Part shown: positions 32,894 to 42,042 of the stretch, piece by piece
Numbering within the stretch: the first letter of the stretch is position 1
How the letters are laid out: the number at the start of each line of letters is the position of its first letter
NCBI GenBank assembly: GCA_946405185.1
Contig: CAMJGH010000007.1
Coordinates: forward strand, 1 to 51,283
Source: an uncultured Lachnospiraceae bacterium
Lineage (GTDB): Bacteria; Bacillota; Clostridia; Lachnospirales; Lachnospiraceae
Reading direction: 5' to 3'
DNA length: 51,283 nt
Notes under the pieces: generated by a model
Databases searched by the model: none
What the model was told of the DNA's origin: nothing
What the model saw: the letters and a program-made list of their open reading frames with translations, nothing else
Position numbers and translations under genes: made by a program

Positions 32894-34342
32894 TTATTCC
32901 TGCCACAGGTATTTCTCATCCGGTACCAGGCCGTATTTCTCAAACAGTCTGATGATCACATCAGAATCATCAGGTGAATACAGAGCATTCTGTTCAGAGC
33001 GGCCGACATCTGTTTCAATATACCACTGTGCGTCTCTTCTGATCAGTTCAACATAATGCTCATATCCTGCGGCAACCACTTTCAGTACACATGCTTCATC
33101 GGAGCAATACACCGTCTTTATAAACTTATTCCCGCTTCCCGGAAAAACGGCAGCAACCTCGAGAGGATTGTACAACAGCGTTCGATACTCGGTAAACCCA
33201 TTCCAGGAAAGGCGAAGTTTGGCGTAACGTTCACTCCAGTCACGCACAACGTCCCCCGACACTCTGTCAAAAAAGGACCATTTCTCTGAGAACAGCCAGG
33301 CTGCATACCAGTTTTCAAGCGTTTCCTGCACATCTTTCCCGGGAACGAGACTGCCCGGCTCACGATAGGTCTCCCAGTCAATCGACCACCCGTATGGGAT
33401 CAACTCCCTGCAATCGGATAATGCCTTTGTTTCCGCATCAGACGGCAGGGTTCTTCCTTCGAAGCCATACACATCCCCTCCGAAGATATGTTCCTGTGCA
33501 GTTTCATTTGCCAGAGAAGGATCAATGCGGGTCAGCCATATTCCCTCTTCCACCTGAAAAACACCATACCAGCTGCCCGACTGCTTCTTCACCGGCAGAA
33601 AGCGGTCATTAAGCACCGGAGAACAGAACACGGAAAAGACCAACCCGGTTGACATATTCTCTTCCTGCAAAAGCCCTCCTTCTGTCCTTTTCGGATCCAG
33701 GATCAGGGTTCCTTCATTCGAGCACTCATAATACAATCGGAGGTCCTTACCGTCCCTGTCCCGATGAGCCATCACACAAAGGACGTTATCCTCGCACACC
33801 AGGCCATTGATCTCATGCGTTTCATATCCCAATGCACTGACATGAAGATCATCTTCGAAAAGGAGTTTCCCGTCATCCAGGACCCAGATACGGCAAGAGG
33901 GACGGTCTGCCAATACAGTTAAGCCATTAACTGCGGCCACAAAAGACGCTGTGACTCCATAGTCTTTCAGATCGGTCTCTGTCACTTGGCCGTTATCTGC
34001 GCATTCCCGCAGTACCTGGCTTCCTGAATTGTTCTGTAATAACAGCAGTGCTTTCGTTTTGTCGATCGCAAAATCGACAAACGTCAATTCATCCGGGACC
34101 GACGTCACAATACTGAGAGATGCATCTCCCGTCTCCGTTTCTGAAGTGGCTGTTGTCTCCGGCTCCGAAAAAGGCGCTGAAGAGCCGGACACTTCCTCCG
34201 TCATGGTTCCAACCGTTGTTTCTCTCGGGCCATCCGGCTCATCCCTCTGCGCACATCCAGAGAATAAAGACATCATAAGGACTGCCGTCATAGCGACAGC
34301 AGTTCTCTTTATGGACAGCGCCACAAAATGATCCATTCGCAT
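32894..34342 (-). CDS. Predicted lipoprotein of unknown function
   Basis: A 482-residue exported protein: basic start, hydrophobic segment, lipobox LFSGC with Cys30, then a Ser/Thr/Glu linker to about residue 80. The body has repeated short beta-strand-like patterns (VLADRPSCRIWVLDDGKLLFEDDLHVSALGY is one), which would fit a propeller-like fold, and a C-terminal part resembling small stress or DUF-type domains (VVAAGYEHYVELIRRDAQWYIETD). I recognise no named family. Codon use is clearly more A/T-rich than in the neighbours, a sign of recent acquisition. AGGG lies 5 nt before the ATG at 34342, and a good promoter lies about 100 nt upstream. Confidence 0.7.
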   Translation of the reverse strand: MRMDHFVALSIKRTAVAMTAVLMMSLFSGCAQRDEPDGPRETTVGTMTEEVSGSSAPFSEPETTATSETETGDASLSIVTSVPDELTFVDFAIDKTKALLLLQNNSGSQVLRECADNGQVTETDLKDYGVTASFVAAVNGLTVLADRPSCRIWVLDDGKLLFEDDLHVSALGYETHEINGLVCEDNVLCVMAHRDRDGKDLRLYYECSNEGTLILDPKRTEGGLLQEENMSTGLVFSVFCSPVLNDRFLPVKKQSGSWYGVFQVEEGIWLTRIDPSLANETAQEHIFGGDVYGFEGRTLPSDAETKALSDCRELIPYGWSIDWETYREPGSLVPGKDVQETLENWYAAWLFSEKWSFFDRVSGDVVRDWSERYAKLRLSWNGFTEYRTLLYNPLEVAAVFPGSGNKFIKTVYCSDEACVLKVVAAGYEHYVELIRRDAQWYIETDVGRSEQNALYSPDDSDVIIRLFEKYGLVPDEKYLWQE

Positions 34343-34441
34343 CTCTGCCCTGTCCTTTCCGCAACCATGCCGCACACTTGCTTTTTCACCGTTTTCACAG
34401 TACGATAACACCATCCGGCCGCAATCCGGCAGGATAGAGGG

Positions 34442-34470
34442 ATTATAGCATGATGCCCGGGGCAAGACAA
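34442..34470 (-). promoter_or_regulatory. Predicted promoter of the lipoprotein gene
   Basis: Minus-strand -35 TTGTCT (34465-34470), a 17-nt spacer and a perfect -10 TATAAT (34442-34447). The start site would be near 34435, about 93 nt before the ATG. Confidence 0.65.
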
Positions 34471-34552
34471 GTTCCGCCGCGCCCGCACCCGCGCCGCACA
34501 GGCCGCTTGTCTCTCTTCCTTGCCGGCAGGACGGCCTCATGGGGGGCTTGGT

Positions 34553-35749
34553 ATGGATTTCGATTTTACGACTGTCTGGGAACGCCGCGGACACGACGCC
34601 ATCGCCGTGGACGCGCTGTATGAGGAAGGCCCGCATCCGCGGGTGCCGGAAACCGTCACGGATCCCCTTCCCATGTGGATCGCGGACATGAACTTTGCCA
34701 CGGCGCCGGCCGTGACCAAAGCCATCGGGGAGCGCCTGGCGCACCCGCTTTTCGGGTACTTTGCGCCGCGCGGGGAGTACTATGAGGCCATCCTGCGCTG
34801 GCAGAAGGCGCGCAACGGCCGCTCCGACCTCACCAAAGAGGACATCCGCTTTGAAAACGGGGTGCTGGGCGGCGTCATCAACGCCTTAAACGTCTGCTGT
34901 TCGCGGGCCGACAAGGTGCTGGTGCACTCCCCGGTCTACGTGGGCTTTACGGGCGTGCTCGCCAACAACGGCTACCAAGCCGTGCACAGCCCGCTCATCA
35001 AAGACGCGCAGGGCGTCTGGCGGATGGATTTTGACGACATGGAAAAGAAGGTGACGGAGCAGAAGATCCACGCCGTCATCTTCTGCAGCCCGCACAATCC
35101 GACCGGCCGCGTCTGGGAAAAAGAAGAAGTGGAAGCGTTCATGGATTTCGCGAAGCGCCACGACCTGACTGTGCTGTCGGACGAGATCTGGTCGGACCTG
35201 CTGCTTGACGGCCACAAACACGTGCCCACGCAGAGTGTGAGCGAGGATGCCCGGATGCGCACCGTCACCTTCCACGCCCCCACCAAGACCTTCAGTCTGG
35301 CGGGGCTGACCGGGTCCTACCGGATCTGCCCGAACAAAAAAATGCAGGAGCGGCTGGACCGCGAGGCCTCCCTCTCCCACTTCAACAACCTGAACGTTCT
35401 TTCCATGTATTCCGTCATCGGCGCGTTCTCGCCGGAGGGCGAGGCGTGGCTGGACGCTCTGCTGCCGGTGCTTTCGGATAACGTGAGGATCCTCACGGAC
35501 TTTCTGCAGGGCATCCCGGGTGTCTCCCTCACCCCGCCGGAAGGCACCTACATGCTCTTCCCGGACTTCACGGAGTGGTGCCGGCTGCATGGCCGGACGC
35601 TTGACGACATGCTCACGGCCGCCTGGGCGGCCGGCGTGGCCATCCAGGACGGACGGCCGTTCTTCGGAGAAAACTGCGTGCGGATCAACGCCGCGCTGCC
35701 GACGGCACGGGTGCGGGAGGCGGTGGAAAGGCTGAGGAAGATTCTGTGA
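34553..35749 (+). CDS. PatB/MalY-type PLP-dependent cystathionine beta-lyase
   Basis: Fold-type I PLP enzyme of 398 residues, related to PatB and MalY, which split cystathionine or cysteine conjugates to pyruvate, ammonia and a thiol. DPLPMWIADMNFATAP at 37-52 is the family N-terminal signature, FCSPHNPTGRVW at 177-188 contacts the cofactor, SDEIWSDL at 209-216 holds the PLP aspartate and HAPTKTFSLAGL carries the Schiff-base Lys245. The start at 34553 begins in the typical place; the frame is open 11 codons upstream without family similarity. It is monocistronic, divergent from the lipoprotein gene. An aminotransferase role is possible but less likely. Confidence 0.88.
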   Translation: MDFDFTTVWERRGHDAIAVDALYEEGPHPRVPETVTDPLPMWIADMNFATAPAVTKAIGERLAHPLFGYFAPRGEYYEAILRWQKARNGRSDLTKEDIRFENGVLGGVINALNVCCSRADKVLVHSPVYVGFTGVLANNGYQAVHSPLIKDAQGVWRMDFDDMEKKVTEQKIHAVIFCSPHNPTGRVWEKEEVEAFMDFAKRHDLTVLSDEIWSDLLLDGHKHVPTQSVSEDARMRTVTFHAPTKTFSLAGLTGSYRICPNKKMQERLDREASLSHFNNLNVLSMYSVIGAFSPEGEAWLDALLPVLSDNVRILTDFLQGIPGVSLTPPEGTYMLFPDFTEWCRLHGRTLDDMLTAAWAAGVAIQDGRPFFGENCVRINAALPTARVREAVERLRKIL

Positions 35750-35766
35750 TTGGCCTCGCCGGCATA

Positions 35767-35796
35767 AAAATCGCCGCCCACGCGGGCGGCGATTTT
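35767..35796. terminator. Bidirectional terminator between convergent genes
   Basis: AAAATCGCCGCCC (35767-35779) and GGGCGGCGATTTT (35784-35796) form a perfect 13-bp stem with loop ACGC, with A-rich and T-rich flanks on the two sides. It closes the PLP lyase gene from the left and the MATE gene from the right. Confidence 0.9.
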
Positions 35797-35798
35797 GT

Positions 35799-37181
35799 TT
35801 ACTCTTCCACCGCCGGTCTGGCGGCGCGTTTTTTCCAGAGGCCTGAGAGGAGGTAGGTGGCCCCGATGAGGAACGGCACACACCCCGCGAGGGCGTTGCC
35901 GTACCAGAAGCCCATGATGCCCCAGCCCAGTTCAATGCCCAGCAGCAGCGCCAGCCCGATACGCGCGGCGATGCCATCCAAAAGCGCCACCGCAAGGTTT
36001 AAGCGCGAGTTGCCGGATCCGTTGATCAGCGCGAAGTTGGCGGGCCGGACCACGGAGCCGAAGTACTGCACCAGCGCCACCGGAATGTAGGTGACGGCCA
36101 TGGTCAGCACTTCCGGGTCGTCTGAGAACAGCCCGAAGAGCCACTCCGGGTGGGTGGCCGTGACGACGGCGAAGATACTGGCCGGGATGGCCAGGATCCA
36201 CAGCGCGTTGCAGACCACCTTCGGCACGCGCTTCAGCTTTCCGGCGCCCAGCGCCTGCGCGATCATGGCGCCGCCGGCCGCCGAGATGGCCTGCGAGATG
36301 ACGTTGATCATGCCCTCGATCTTCCGCGCCACGCCCGTGACAGCCACCGCCACCGTGCCGTAGCTGTTCACGTACTTGTTCACGTAAAGCATGGAGAAGT
36401 TGACCGCCGCCGACTGGATGACCATGGGGATGCCGAGAGACACCAGCGGTTTGATGACTTCCCCGTAGATGCGGAAGCTTTTCGGATGAAAGTCGAAGTG
36501 GATCTCCTCTTTGTTGCGGTAGAGGAAGATGAGCGCACAGAGGAAACTCACCGCCTGGCCGATGACTGTGGCCAGCGCCGCGCCGAACGGTCCCATCTTC
36601 AGGGGCCCCACAAACAGGATGTCCAGGACGATGTTGATGACGGACGCCAGCGCGATGAACATAAACGGGTGCTTGGAATCCCCCATGCCGCGCAGGATGG
36701 CCGACACCAGGTTGTACCCGTAGATGAAGACGATGCCGTACACGCAGGTGACGGCGTACTGGCGCGTGTACTCCCAGATGTCTTCCGGCGTGTTCAGCCA
36801 GCTCATGACGCCGCGGTAGGCAAACAGGAAGACCACCGTGAGGATGACGGCCAGGCTCATGAGCAGCGTGAAGAGCGTGCCGACCATCTTGCCCACCAGG
36901 TCGCGCCGGCCTTCGCCCACGTAGCGCGAGATCAGGATCTGCCCGGCGTTGCTGATGCCCATGGCCACGAACATGATCAGCTGCAGCACTTCGCCGCCGA
37001 TGGACACGGCCGACAGGCCCTGCGTGCCCACAAAGCGGCCGACCACCACCATGTCCACCATGTTGTAGACCATCTGCAGCACGCCTGACAGCATTAAGGG
37101 CAGCGCAAAGCGCAGGAGCGTTCCCGGAACGCTCCCGGTGGTCAGGTCGCGGATGATCTCTTTGTCTTTTGATTTTGCCAT
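35799..37181 (-). CDS. MATE family efflux transporter
   Basis: Third MATE-type antiporter, 460 residues, twelve hydrophobic segments in two halves: RFALPLMLSGVLQMVYNMVDMVVVGRF opens the first and LGIPMVIQSAAVNFSMLYVNKYV the second. The ATG overlaps the stop of the SDR gene by one base (TAATG) and AAGAGG lies 4 nt upstream. It is the last gene of the operon with the SDR and the flavin oxidoreductase, so it may export the product of those reductases. The substrate is unknown. Confidence 0.85.
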   Translation of the reverse strand: MAKSKDKEIIRDLTTGSVPGTLLRFALPLMLSGVLQMVYNMVDMVVVGRFVGTQGLSAVSIGGEVLQLIMFVAMGISNAGQILISRYVGEGRRDLVGKMVGTLFTLLMSLAVILTVVFLFAYRGVMSWLNTPEDIWEYTRQYAVTCVYGIVFIYGYNLVSAILRGMGDSKHPFMFIALASVINIVLDILFVGPLKMGPFGAALATVIGQAVSFLCALIFLYRNKEEIHFDFHPKSFRIYGEVIKPLVSLGIPMVIQSAAVNFSMLYVNKYVNSYGTVAVAVTGVARKIEGMINVISQAISAAGGAMIAQALGAGKLKRVPKVVCNALWILAIPASIFAVVTATHPEWLFGLFSDDPEVLTMAVTYIPVALVQYFGSVVRPANFALINGSGNSRLNLAVALLDGIAARIGLALLLGIELGWGIMGFWYGNALAGCVPFLIGATYLLSGLWKKRAARPAVEE

Positions 37182-37948
37182 TATAGCCTCTTAATGTGAA
37201 ACCCTCCGTCCACATCCACGTAGTTGCCGGTGGTGTAGCTGACAGCTTCCGAACAGAAGAACGCCACCATTTCGGCCACGTCCTCCGGACGGCCCCAGCG
37301 CGCGATGGGAAACAGCCCCTGCGCGATCAGGTTGTCATACTTCTCCTTGACGGCACCGGTCATATCCGTGGCGATGACGCCGGGGCGCACTTCGTTGACG
37401 GTGATGCCTTCGCCGGCCAGCCGGTCCGCAAACAGCGTGGTCACCATGGACACGCCCGCCTTGGAGACGCAGTACTCGCCGCGGGAGACGGACGACACCT
37501 CCGCCGAGCACGAGCCCACGTTCACGATGGCGCCGCGGCGGCCGTTTGCCGGTTCCTGCCCGACCATCTGCCTGGCCACCAGCTGTGTTAAGAACAGCGT
37601 GCCCTTCAGGTTGATGCCGGTGACGCGGTCAAAGCTCTCTTCCGTCATCTCCAAAAGATCCGCGCGCACGAGAGGTGCCACGCCGGCGTTATTGACCAGC
37701 ACGTCGATCCGGCCGGTAAGCGACGCGGCCTCCTTCACCAGGTTTTCGCGGTCTGCCGCGTCCGCCACGTTGCAGCGCACGTAGTGCACCTCGGCGCCGG
37801 CGGCGCGCAGGCTGTTTAAAAACTCCGCGTTCTTTTCTTCCGGGCCGGTGGCCGCCGGGATCACCAGGTACCCCTGCCGGGCCAGTTTCCGGGTGATGGC
37901 CGCGCCGATGCCGCGCGTGCCGCCGGTGATGATGGCTGTCTTTTTCAT
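37181..37948 (-). CDS. Short-chain dehydrogenase/reductase (FabG-like)
   Basis: NAD(P)-dependent oxidoreductase of 255 residues with the classical SDR layout: cofactor motif GGTRGIG at 9-15, NNAG at 86-89, catalytic Tyr159 and Lys163 in YCVSK, and RPGVIATDM after it. Likely reactions are ketone or 3-oxoacyl reduction, but the gene is outside a fatty acid cluster, so fabG is not assigned. It follows the flavin oxidoreductase by 4 nt and precedes a MATE gene, which points to a shared catabolic or detoxifying substrate. Confidence 0.85.
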   Translation of the reverse strand: MKKTAIITGGTRGIGAAITRKLARQGYLVIPAATGPEEKNAEFLNSLRAAGAEVHYVRCNVADAADRENLVKEAASLTGRIDVLVNNAGVAPLVRADLLEMTEESFDRVTGINLKGTLFLTQLVARQMVGQEPANGRRGAIVNVGSCSAEVSSVSRGEYCVSKAGVSMVTTLFADRLAGEGITVNEVRPGVIATDMTGAVKEKYDNLIAQGLFPIARWGRPEDVAEMVAFFCSEAVSYTTGNYVDVDGGFHIKRL

Positions 37949-37952
37949 GATC

Positions 37953-39308
37953 TTACCCCCGGAAATTCTCCGGCAGGGAGTCCCTGCCTTCCAGATAATC
38001 CTTGTAAAACGGCACGAACACCTCGGAATCGCGCACCACGCACCCGGTGGGCTTGTGCGAGCGGATCAGATCGCCGCACTTGCCGCAGGTCAGGCACACG
38101 CGCTTCGGATCCAGCCGCCCGGTTTTCAGGATCTCGTTGGCAAAATCCGGATCCGCAAACGACAGACGCCCAAAGAGCATCCCGTCGCACAGGCCTTCTT
38201 CCACGCAGCCCGCGGTGTAGAGGTCCGCGTAGCGCCGCAGGTAGCTGGGCGCCGAGGCAAAGATGGTCATCTCCGGCACGGCGGCTTTCACCTGCCCGAT
38301 GCCCGCACACATCCGGGCGATGCCCTCCAGGGGGTGCTCCGGCGGTACGTACATGCCGGCATCGTACGGCCTCGTCACGTGTGTGGTGGCGTAGGGGTTG
38401 CCCATGGTCAGGCAGACCATCGAAAGGCCGTGATCATCCCGCAGTTCCTTCAGCAGCCGGATGGGCTCGGCCAGATCCGGGGCATCCGGGCTCTCTTCGC
38501 TCACGCCAAACCCGTAGGGGTAGACGTACCCGTCGTAAATGCCGATGCGGGAGGTGACAAGGAACTTATCCGTCTCCTCGCGCTTCGCGGCCGCGATGCT
38601 GTCTTTTAACAGCCGGGTGCGGTTTTCGTAGCTGCCGCCGTACTTGCCGGGGCGGAGCCGGGCGCCGATCATCTCCTGGAAGAGATACCCGTGGCTGCTC
38701 TTGACATCCACCGCGTCAAAACCGGCTTCTTTGGCCAGTCTCGCGCCTTCGCCGAATGTCTCCACCAGGCGGTCCAGATAGTCGTCCGTCACGATGCAGG
38801 AATCATCTGCCGCCCGGAACTGCTCCAGCCACGGCATGCGCTCCGCGATGATGGGCGCGGGGTGATTGTCCGGGTTGGAATAGCGCCCGCTGTGGTTGGC
38901 CTGCATGACGGTGAACGGCTCATACCCGTTCTTCTTCAGGCCCGCCTCCTTGGTGGCTTCCACCAGGCGCTTGTAATCATCCAGGTTCTCTTTGCTGATG
39001 TAGAGCTGGGTGCGGGAAGACCGGCCTTCGGGCACCAGCGAGATGGCCTCAAACCAGACCACGGAGGCGCCGCTTTCGGCGTAGCGCGTGTAGCGGCGGT
39101 ACGTCAGCTGGGAAGGCCTGCCGTCCGGCAGCGAGTCCGCGCCTTCCATGGGCGCGACGCCCAGGCGGTTCGGAACCATCCGTCCGGCAAACAAAACCGG
39201 CTCTGCCAGCACGTGGGTGTCCGCCGCCAGCGGGATGTGCAGGCCCAGCTCCGCCGCGCGCGCTTCCAGTTCTTCCTGTGTGCGGTAGTGGAACTTCTCG
39301 TGAGTCAT
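37953..39308 (-). CDS. NADH:flavin oxidoreductase of the Old Yellow Enzyme family with a cysteine cluster
   Basis: FMN-dependent ene-reductase of 451 residues. The barrel shows GVAPMEGAD, VMQANHSGRYS, FGEGARLAKEAGFDAVDVKSSHGYL and FGRLSFADPDFANE, the standard active-site and FMN motifs. Near the C-terminus CLTCGKC..C (spacing CX2CX2CX11C) resembles the 4Fe-4S site of 2,4-dienoyl-CoA reductases, but the NADPH-binding half that follows in those enzymes is absent. Electrons may come from a separate partner. AAAGGAG lies 8 nt before the ATG. It heads an operon with an SDR and a MATE transporter. Confidence 0.85.
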   Translation of the reverse strand: MTHEKFHYRTQEELEARAAELGLHIPLAADTHVLAEPVLFAGRMVPNRLGVAPMEGADSLPDGRPSQLTYRRYTRYAESGASVVWFEAISLVPEGRSSRTQLYISKENLDDYKRLVEATKEAGLKKNGYEPFTVMQANHSGRYSNPDNHPAPIIAERMPWLEQFRAADDSCIVTDDYLDRLVETFGEGARLAKEAGFDAVDVKSSHGYLFQEMIGARLRPGKYGGSYENRTRLLKDSIAAAKREETDKFLVTSRIGIYDGYVYPYGFGVSEESPDAPDLAEPIRLLKELRDDHGLSMVCLTMGNPYATTHVTRPYDAGMYVPPEHPLEGIARMCAGIGQVKAAVPEMTIFASAPSYLRRYADLYTAGCVEEGLCDGMLFGRLSFADPDFANEILKTGRLDPKRVCLTCGKCGDLIRSHKPTGCVVRDSEVFVPFYKDYLEGRDSLPENFRG

Positions 39309-39331
39309 GCGGGTGCTCCTTTCATGACAGG

Positions 39332-41107
39332 TTAACCGATCAGTTCAGCCAATTCATCGATACTTTCATCAAACACCTTCATGGCGTTGGCCACCACGGC
39401 AGGGCTGGTCAGGTCGATGCCGGCGATCTTCAGCTCGTTGATGGGATAATCCGACCCGCCGGTGGAGAGGAATTTCAGATAGGCAGACGCATCGCCGCTC
39501 TCCACGATGCCCGAGGCGATGGCCACGGCCGAGCAGAAGCCCGTGGCGTACACGTACACGTAGAAGTTGTTGTAGAAGTGCGGGATGAAGCTCCATTCGT
39601 ACTTCAGCTCCTCGCGCATGGCGGCGGTCGGATAATAGTCCTTCACCAGGCCCGCGTAGAGGTCATTCAGGAAGGCGGCGGTCAGCGGCGTCCCGGCCTG
39701 CTCCGCCTGATGGGCTTTGTACTCGAATTCCGCGAAGAGCGTCTGACGGAAGACCGTGGTGCGGAAGCCCTCCAGAAAGTGGTTGAGCACGTAGGCGCGG
39801 CGCTTCGGATCCGTCTCCACGGAGAGCAGATACTTGGTCAGCAGCACCTCGTTGACGGTGGAAGCCACTTCGGCCACCAGCAGCGAATAGTCGTGGTTGG
39901 CAAAGTCCTGCGCGGCGGACGAACGGTAGGAGTGCATGGAGTGTCCCAGCTCGTGCGCCAGCGTGAAGGCGTCATCCAGCGTCCCAGCAAAGTTCAGTTT
40001 CACGTACGGGTGCACGCCGTAGATGCCGGCCGAAAACGCCCCGCTCTCCTTGCCGGGGGTCTCGTAGACGTCGATCCAGCGGTTGGCGTAGGCCTCGCGC
40101 AGCACGTTCTGGTACTCCTCTCCCAGCGGCGCCACGGCCTTGATGACCAGGTCTTTGGCCTCCTCGTAGCTCATCGGCCAGTCCACGCCCTCCACGATGG
40201 GAACGTAGAGGTCATACACGTCCAGGTTTTCGGTCTTCAGGGCCTTCGCGCGCAGCGCCAGGTACTTCTCCATGGACGGCACGGCGCCGCGAACGGCCGT
40301 GATCAGCGCGTCGTAGACGCTCTCCGGCACGTTGTTGCTGGAAAGCGACGCGGCGCGCGCGGAGGAATACCCGCGCAGGTCCGCCAGAAGGTTGTCCTTC
40401 TTCACGCTGCCGCCGTAGATGGTGGCCAGCGTGTTGTTGAATTTCCCGTATTCGCCGAACATGGCCTTGAACGCATCGTCGCGCACGCGCTTGTCCTTGG
40501 ACTCGCGCAGCGGATGGAACATCCCGGGCGTGACGGTCACATCGGCCCCGTCCTCGCCTTTGATGACGGGCCACTGCATCTCCACGTTCGTCAGCATGTC
40601 ATACACGTCGGAAGCGGTGCCGGTGATGCGCCCGAAGCGCGCCATCATGGCCTCGCTCTTTTCGTCCAGCACGTGCGCGCGCAGGCGGGTGGCATCCTCC
40701 AAGATGTGGCGGTATCCGGCCAGTTCCGGGAGCTTGAGCCACGCGGAGAGAGTCTCCTCCGGGATGGCCATCAGTTCCGGCTCCAGGAAGGCCATGCCGG
40801 CCATCACGCGGGTCTCCAGCGTGATCACGCGGTCGCACATCTTCTGGGCGTTCACATCGCCGCCGTCCAGCGCCTTGGACAGAAAGGCGTACTCGCCCAC
40901 GCGCATCAGCTTCTGCTCATAGGCGTACATCTCGTCGTAGACGGCCTTCAGTTCTTCCGGGGACTTCCCGATGCGGCCGCGCAGGCCGGGGATCTTCGCC
41001 ATGCCGGCCTCGCAGTCGGCGTAAGCGGCCTCCCAGGCTTCCTGGGTGGCAAAGATGTGGGACAGGTCCCAGGTAAACTCCGGTGCGATCTCAGAGCGGT
41101 TTTTCAT
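39332..41107 (-). CDS. pepF: Oligoendopeptidase F
   Basis: Cytoplasmic M3B zinc metallopeptidase that trims peptides of roughly 7-17 residues. The 591-residue product has the zinc motif HELGH at 385-389 with the downstream glutamate in VAEVASTVNE, and the N-terminal helical lobe starting TWDLSHIFATQEAWE. An AGGATGA-type site precedes the ATG. Same strand as its neighbours, but gaps and functions do not suggest a specific partner. Confidence 0.94.
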   Translation of the reverse strand: MKNRSEIAPEFTWDLSHIFATQEAWEAAYADCEAGMAKIPGLRGRIGKSPEELKAVYDEMYAYEQKLMRVGEYAFLSKALDGGDVNAQKMCDRVITLETRVMAGMAFLEPELMAIPEETLSAWLKLPELAGYRHILEDATRLRAHVLDEKSEAMMARFGRITGTASDVYDMLTNVEMQWPVIKGEDGADVTVTPGMFHPLRESKDKRVRDDAFKAMFGEYGKFNNTLATIYGGSVKKDNLLADLRGYSSARAASLSSNNVPESVYDALITAVRGAVPSMEKYLALRAKALKTENLDVYDLYVPIVEGVDWPMSYEEAKDLVIKAVAPLGEEYQNVLREAYANRWIDVYETPGKESGAFSAGIYGVHPYVKLNFAGTLDDAFTLAHELGHSMHSYRSSAAQDFANHDYSLLVAEVASTVNEVLLTKYLLSVETDPKRRAYVLNHFLEGFRTTVFRQTLFAEFEYKAHQAEQAGTPLTAAFLNDLYAGLVKDYYPTAAMREELKYEWSFIPHFYNNFYVYVYATGFCSAVAIASGIVESGDASAYLKFLSTGGSDYPINELKIAGIDLTSPAVVANAMKVFDESIDELAELIG

Positions 41108-41122
41108 GATCAGTCATCCTCC

Positions 41123-41917
41123 TTATATCAGTCCAAAATGCTTCAGCGCCTTCTCGATCCCGTCCTCCCAGAGGGTGGCGGTCACATAATCCGAGGCGGC
41201 CTTGGCCTCCTCCTGGCCGTTGCCCATGCAGACGCTCGTGCCGGCGGCCTTTAACATATCGATATCGTTCATACTGTCCCCAAAGGCGAAGGTATCCTCC
41301 ACCGGCACGCCCAGATGCTCGCAGAGGAACCGGATGCCCGTGCCTTTGTTGAACCCCTTGGGCACCATTTCGGTGACGATGGGCCCGTGGACCAGGAAGT
41401 CGAAATCGTCCTTCAGCTCTTCGTAGCAGGCCAGGCGCTCCTCGTCGGAGACCGGCGTGGCGCAGGAGAGCTTGTCCGTCTCCCACTCGCCCCAGAGGTC
41501 GGAGAGAGGCCGGTAGTCCTCCTCCATCTCGCTGCGGACTTTCTGCGCGTAGGCATCGTTTTGGAACTCGTCCATGTCAAAATACAGATGGTGCGGGCCT
41601 TCGAGCATCACCCAGAAGCCGTGGCGGCGGCAGGTTTCCACCGCGCGGATGGCCAGGTCTTTGTCCAGCACGCGGGAGAACAGCACCTCATCCCCCATCT
41701 CGATGCGCACGCCGTCGCCGGAGACGATGCCGTCAAAGCCGATGTCCAGCAGTTCCTTCTTGCGGATGTAGCTGCGGGAGCGGCCGCTGTTGAGGAAGAT
41801 CTTATGGCCGTTGGCCTGCGCGGCTTTTAACGCCCGCACGGTGCTCTCCGGGATGAAGTTCTGCCGGTCCCAGAGCGTCAGGTCGATATCAAAAAAGAGC
41901 AGTTTCGGTGAACCCAT
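41123..41917 (-). CDS. HAD superfamily phosphatase (Cof-type, class IIB)
   Basis: Predicted sugar-phosphate or nucleotide phosphatase, 264 residues. The nucleophile motif is DIDLT (Asp10, Asp12), motif II is NSGRS, and motif III/IV is FGDSMNDIDMLKAAG, with the Cof-type cap in between. The substrate cannot be predicted. The leader carries a perfect CTGTCCG/CGGACAG inverted repeat (41932-41949). It lies 15 nt before pepF on the same strand. Confidence 0.88.
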   Translation of the reverse strand: MGSPKLLFFDIDLTLWDRQNFIPESTVRALKAAQANGHKIFLNSGRSRSYIRKKELLDIGFDGIVSGDGVRIEMGDEVLFSRVLDKDLAIRAVETCRRHGFWVMLEGPHHLYFDMDEFQNDAYAQKVRSEMEEDYRPLSDLWGEWETDKLSCATPVSDEERLACYEELKDDFDFLVHGPIVTEMVPKGFNKGTGIRFLCEHLGVPVEDTFAFGDSMNDIDMLKAAGTSVCMGNGQEEAKAASDYVTATLWEDGIEKALKHFGLI

Positions 41918-41977
41918 GGTACCTCCCGCTGTCCGTTATTTCCGGACAGACAGAGTCATTGTATCCGAAAAGCGGAC

Positions 41978-42011
41978 AAAAAACAATCCGGCGGAGCCGC
42001 TGCTCCGCCGG
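41978..42011 (-). terminator. Terminator of the UroD-family gene
   Basis: Minus-strand CCGGCGGAGC (42011-42002) pairs perfectly with GCTCCGCCGG (41997-41988); ATTG and a run of six T follow. It isolates the methyltransferase gene from the HAD-pepF genes downstream. Confidence 0.85.
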
Positions 42012-42042
42012 AACCCATCTCTTTTTTATGATCCTGCCGCAC

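Noticed and set aside
35799-39308. Bile acid (bai) operon
   Set aside because: A flavin reductase and an SDR are present, but the reductase lacks the second domain of BaiCD/BaiH, and BaiB, BaiE, BaiF and BaiG are absent.
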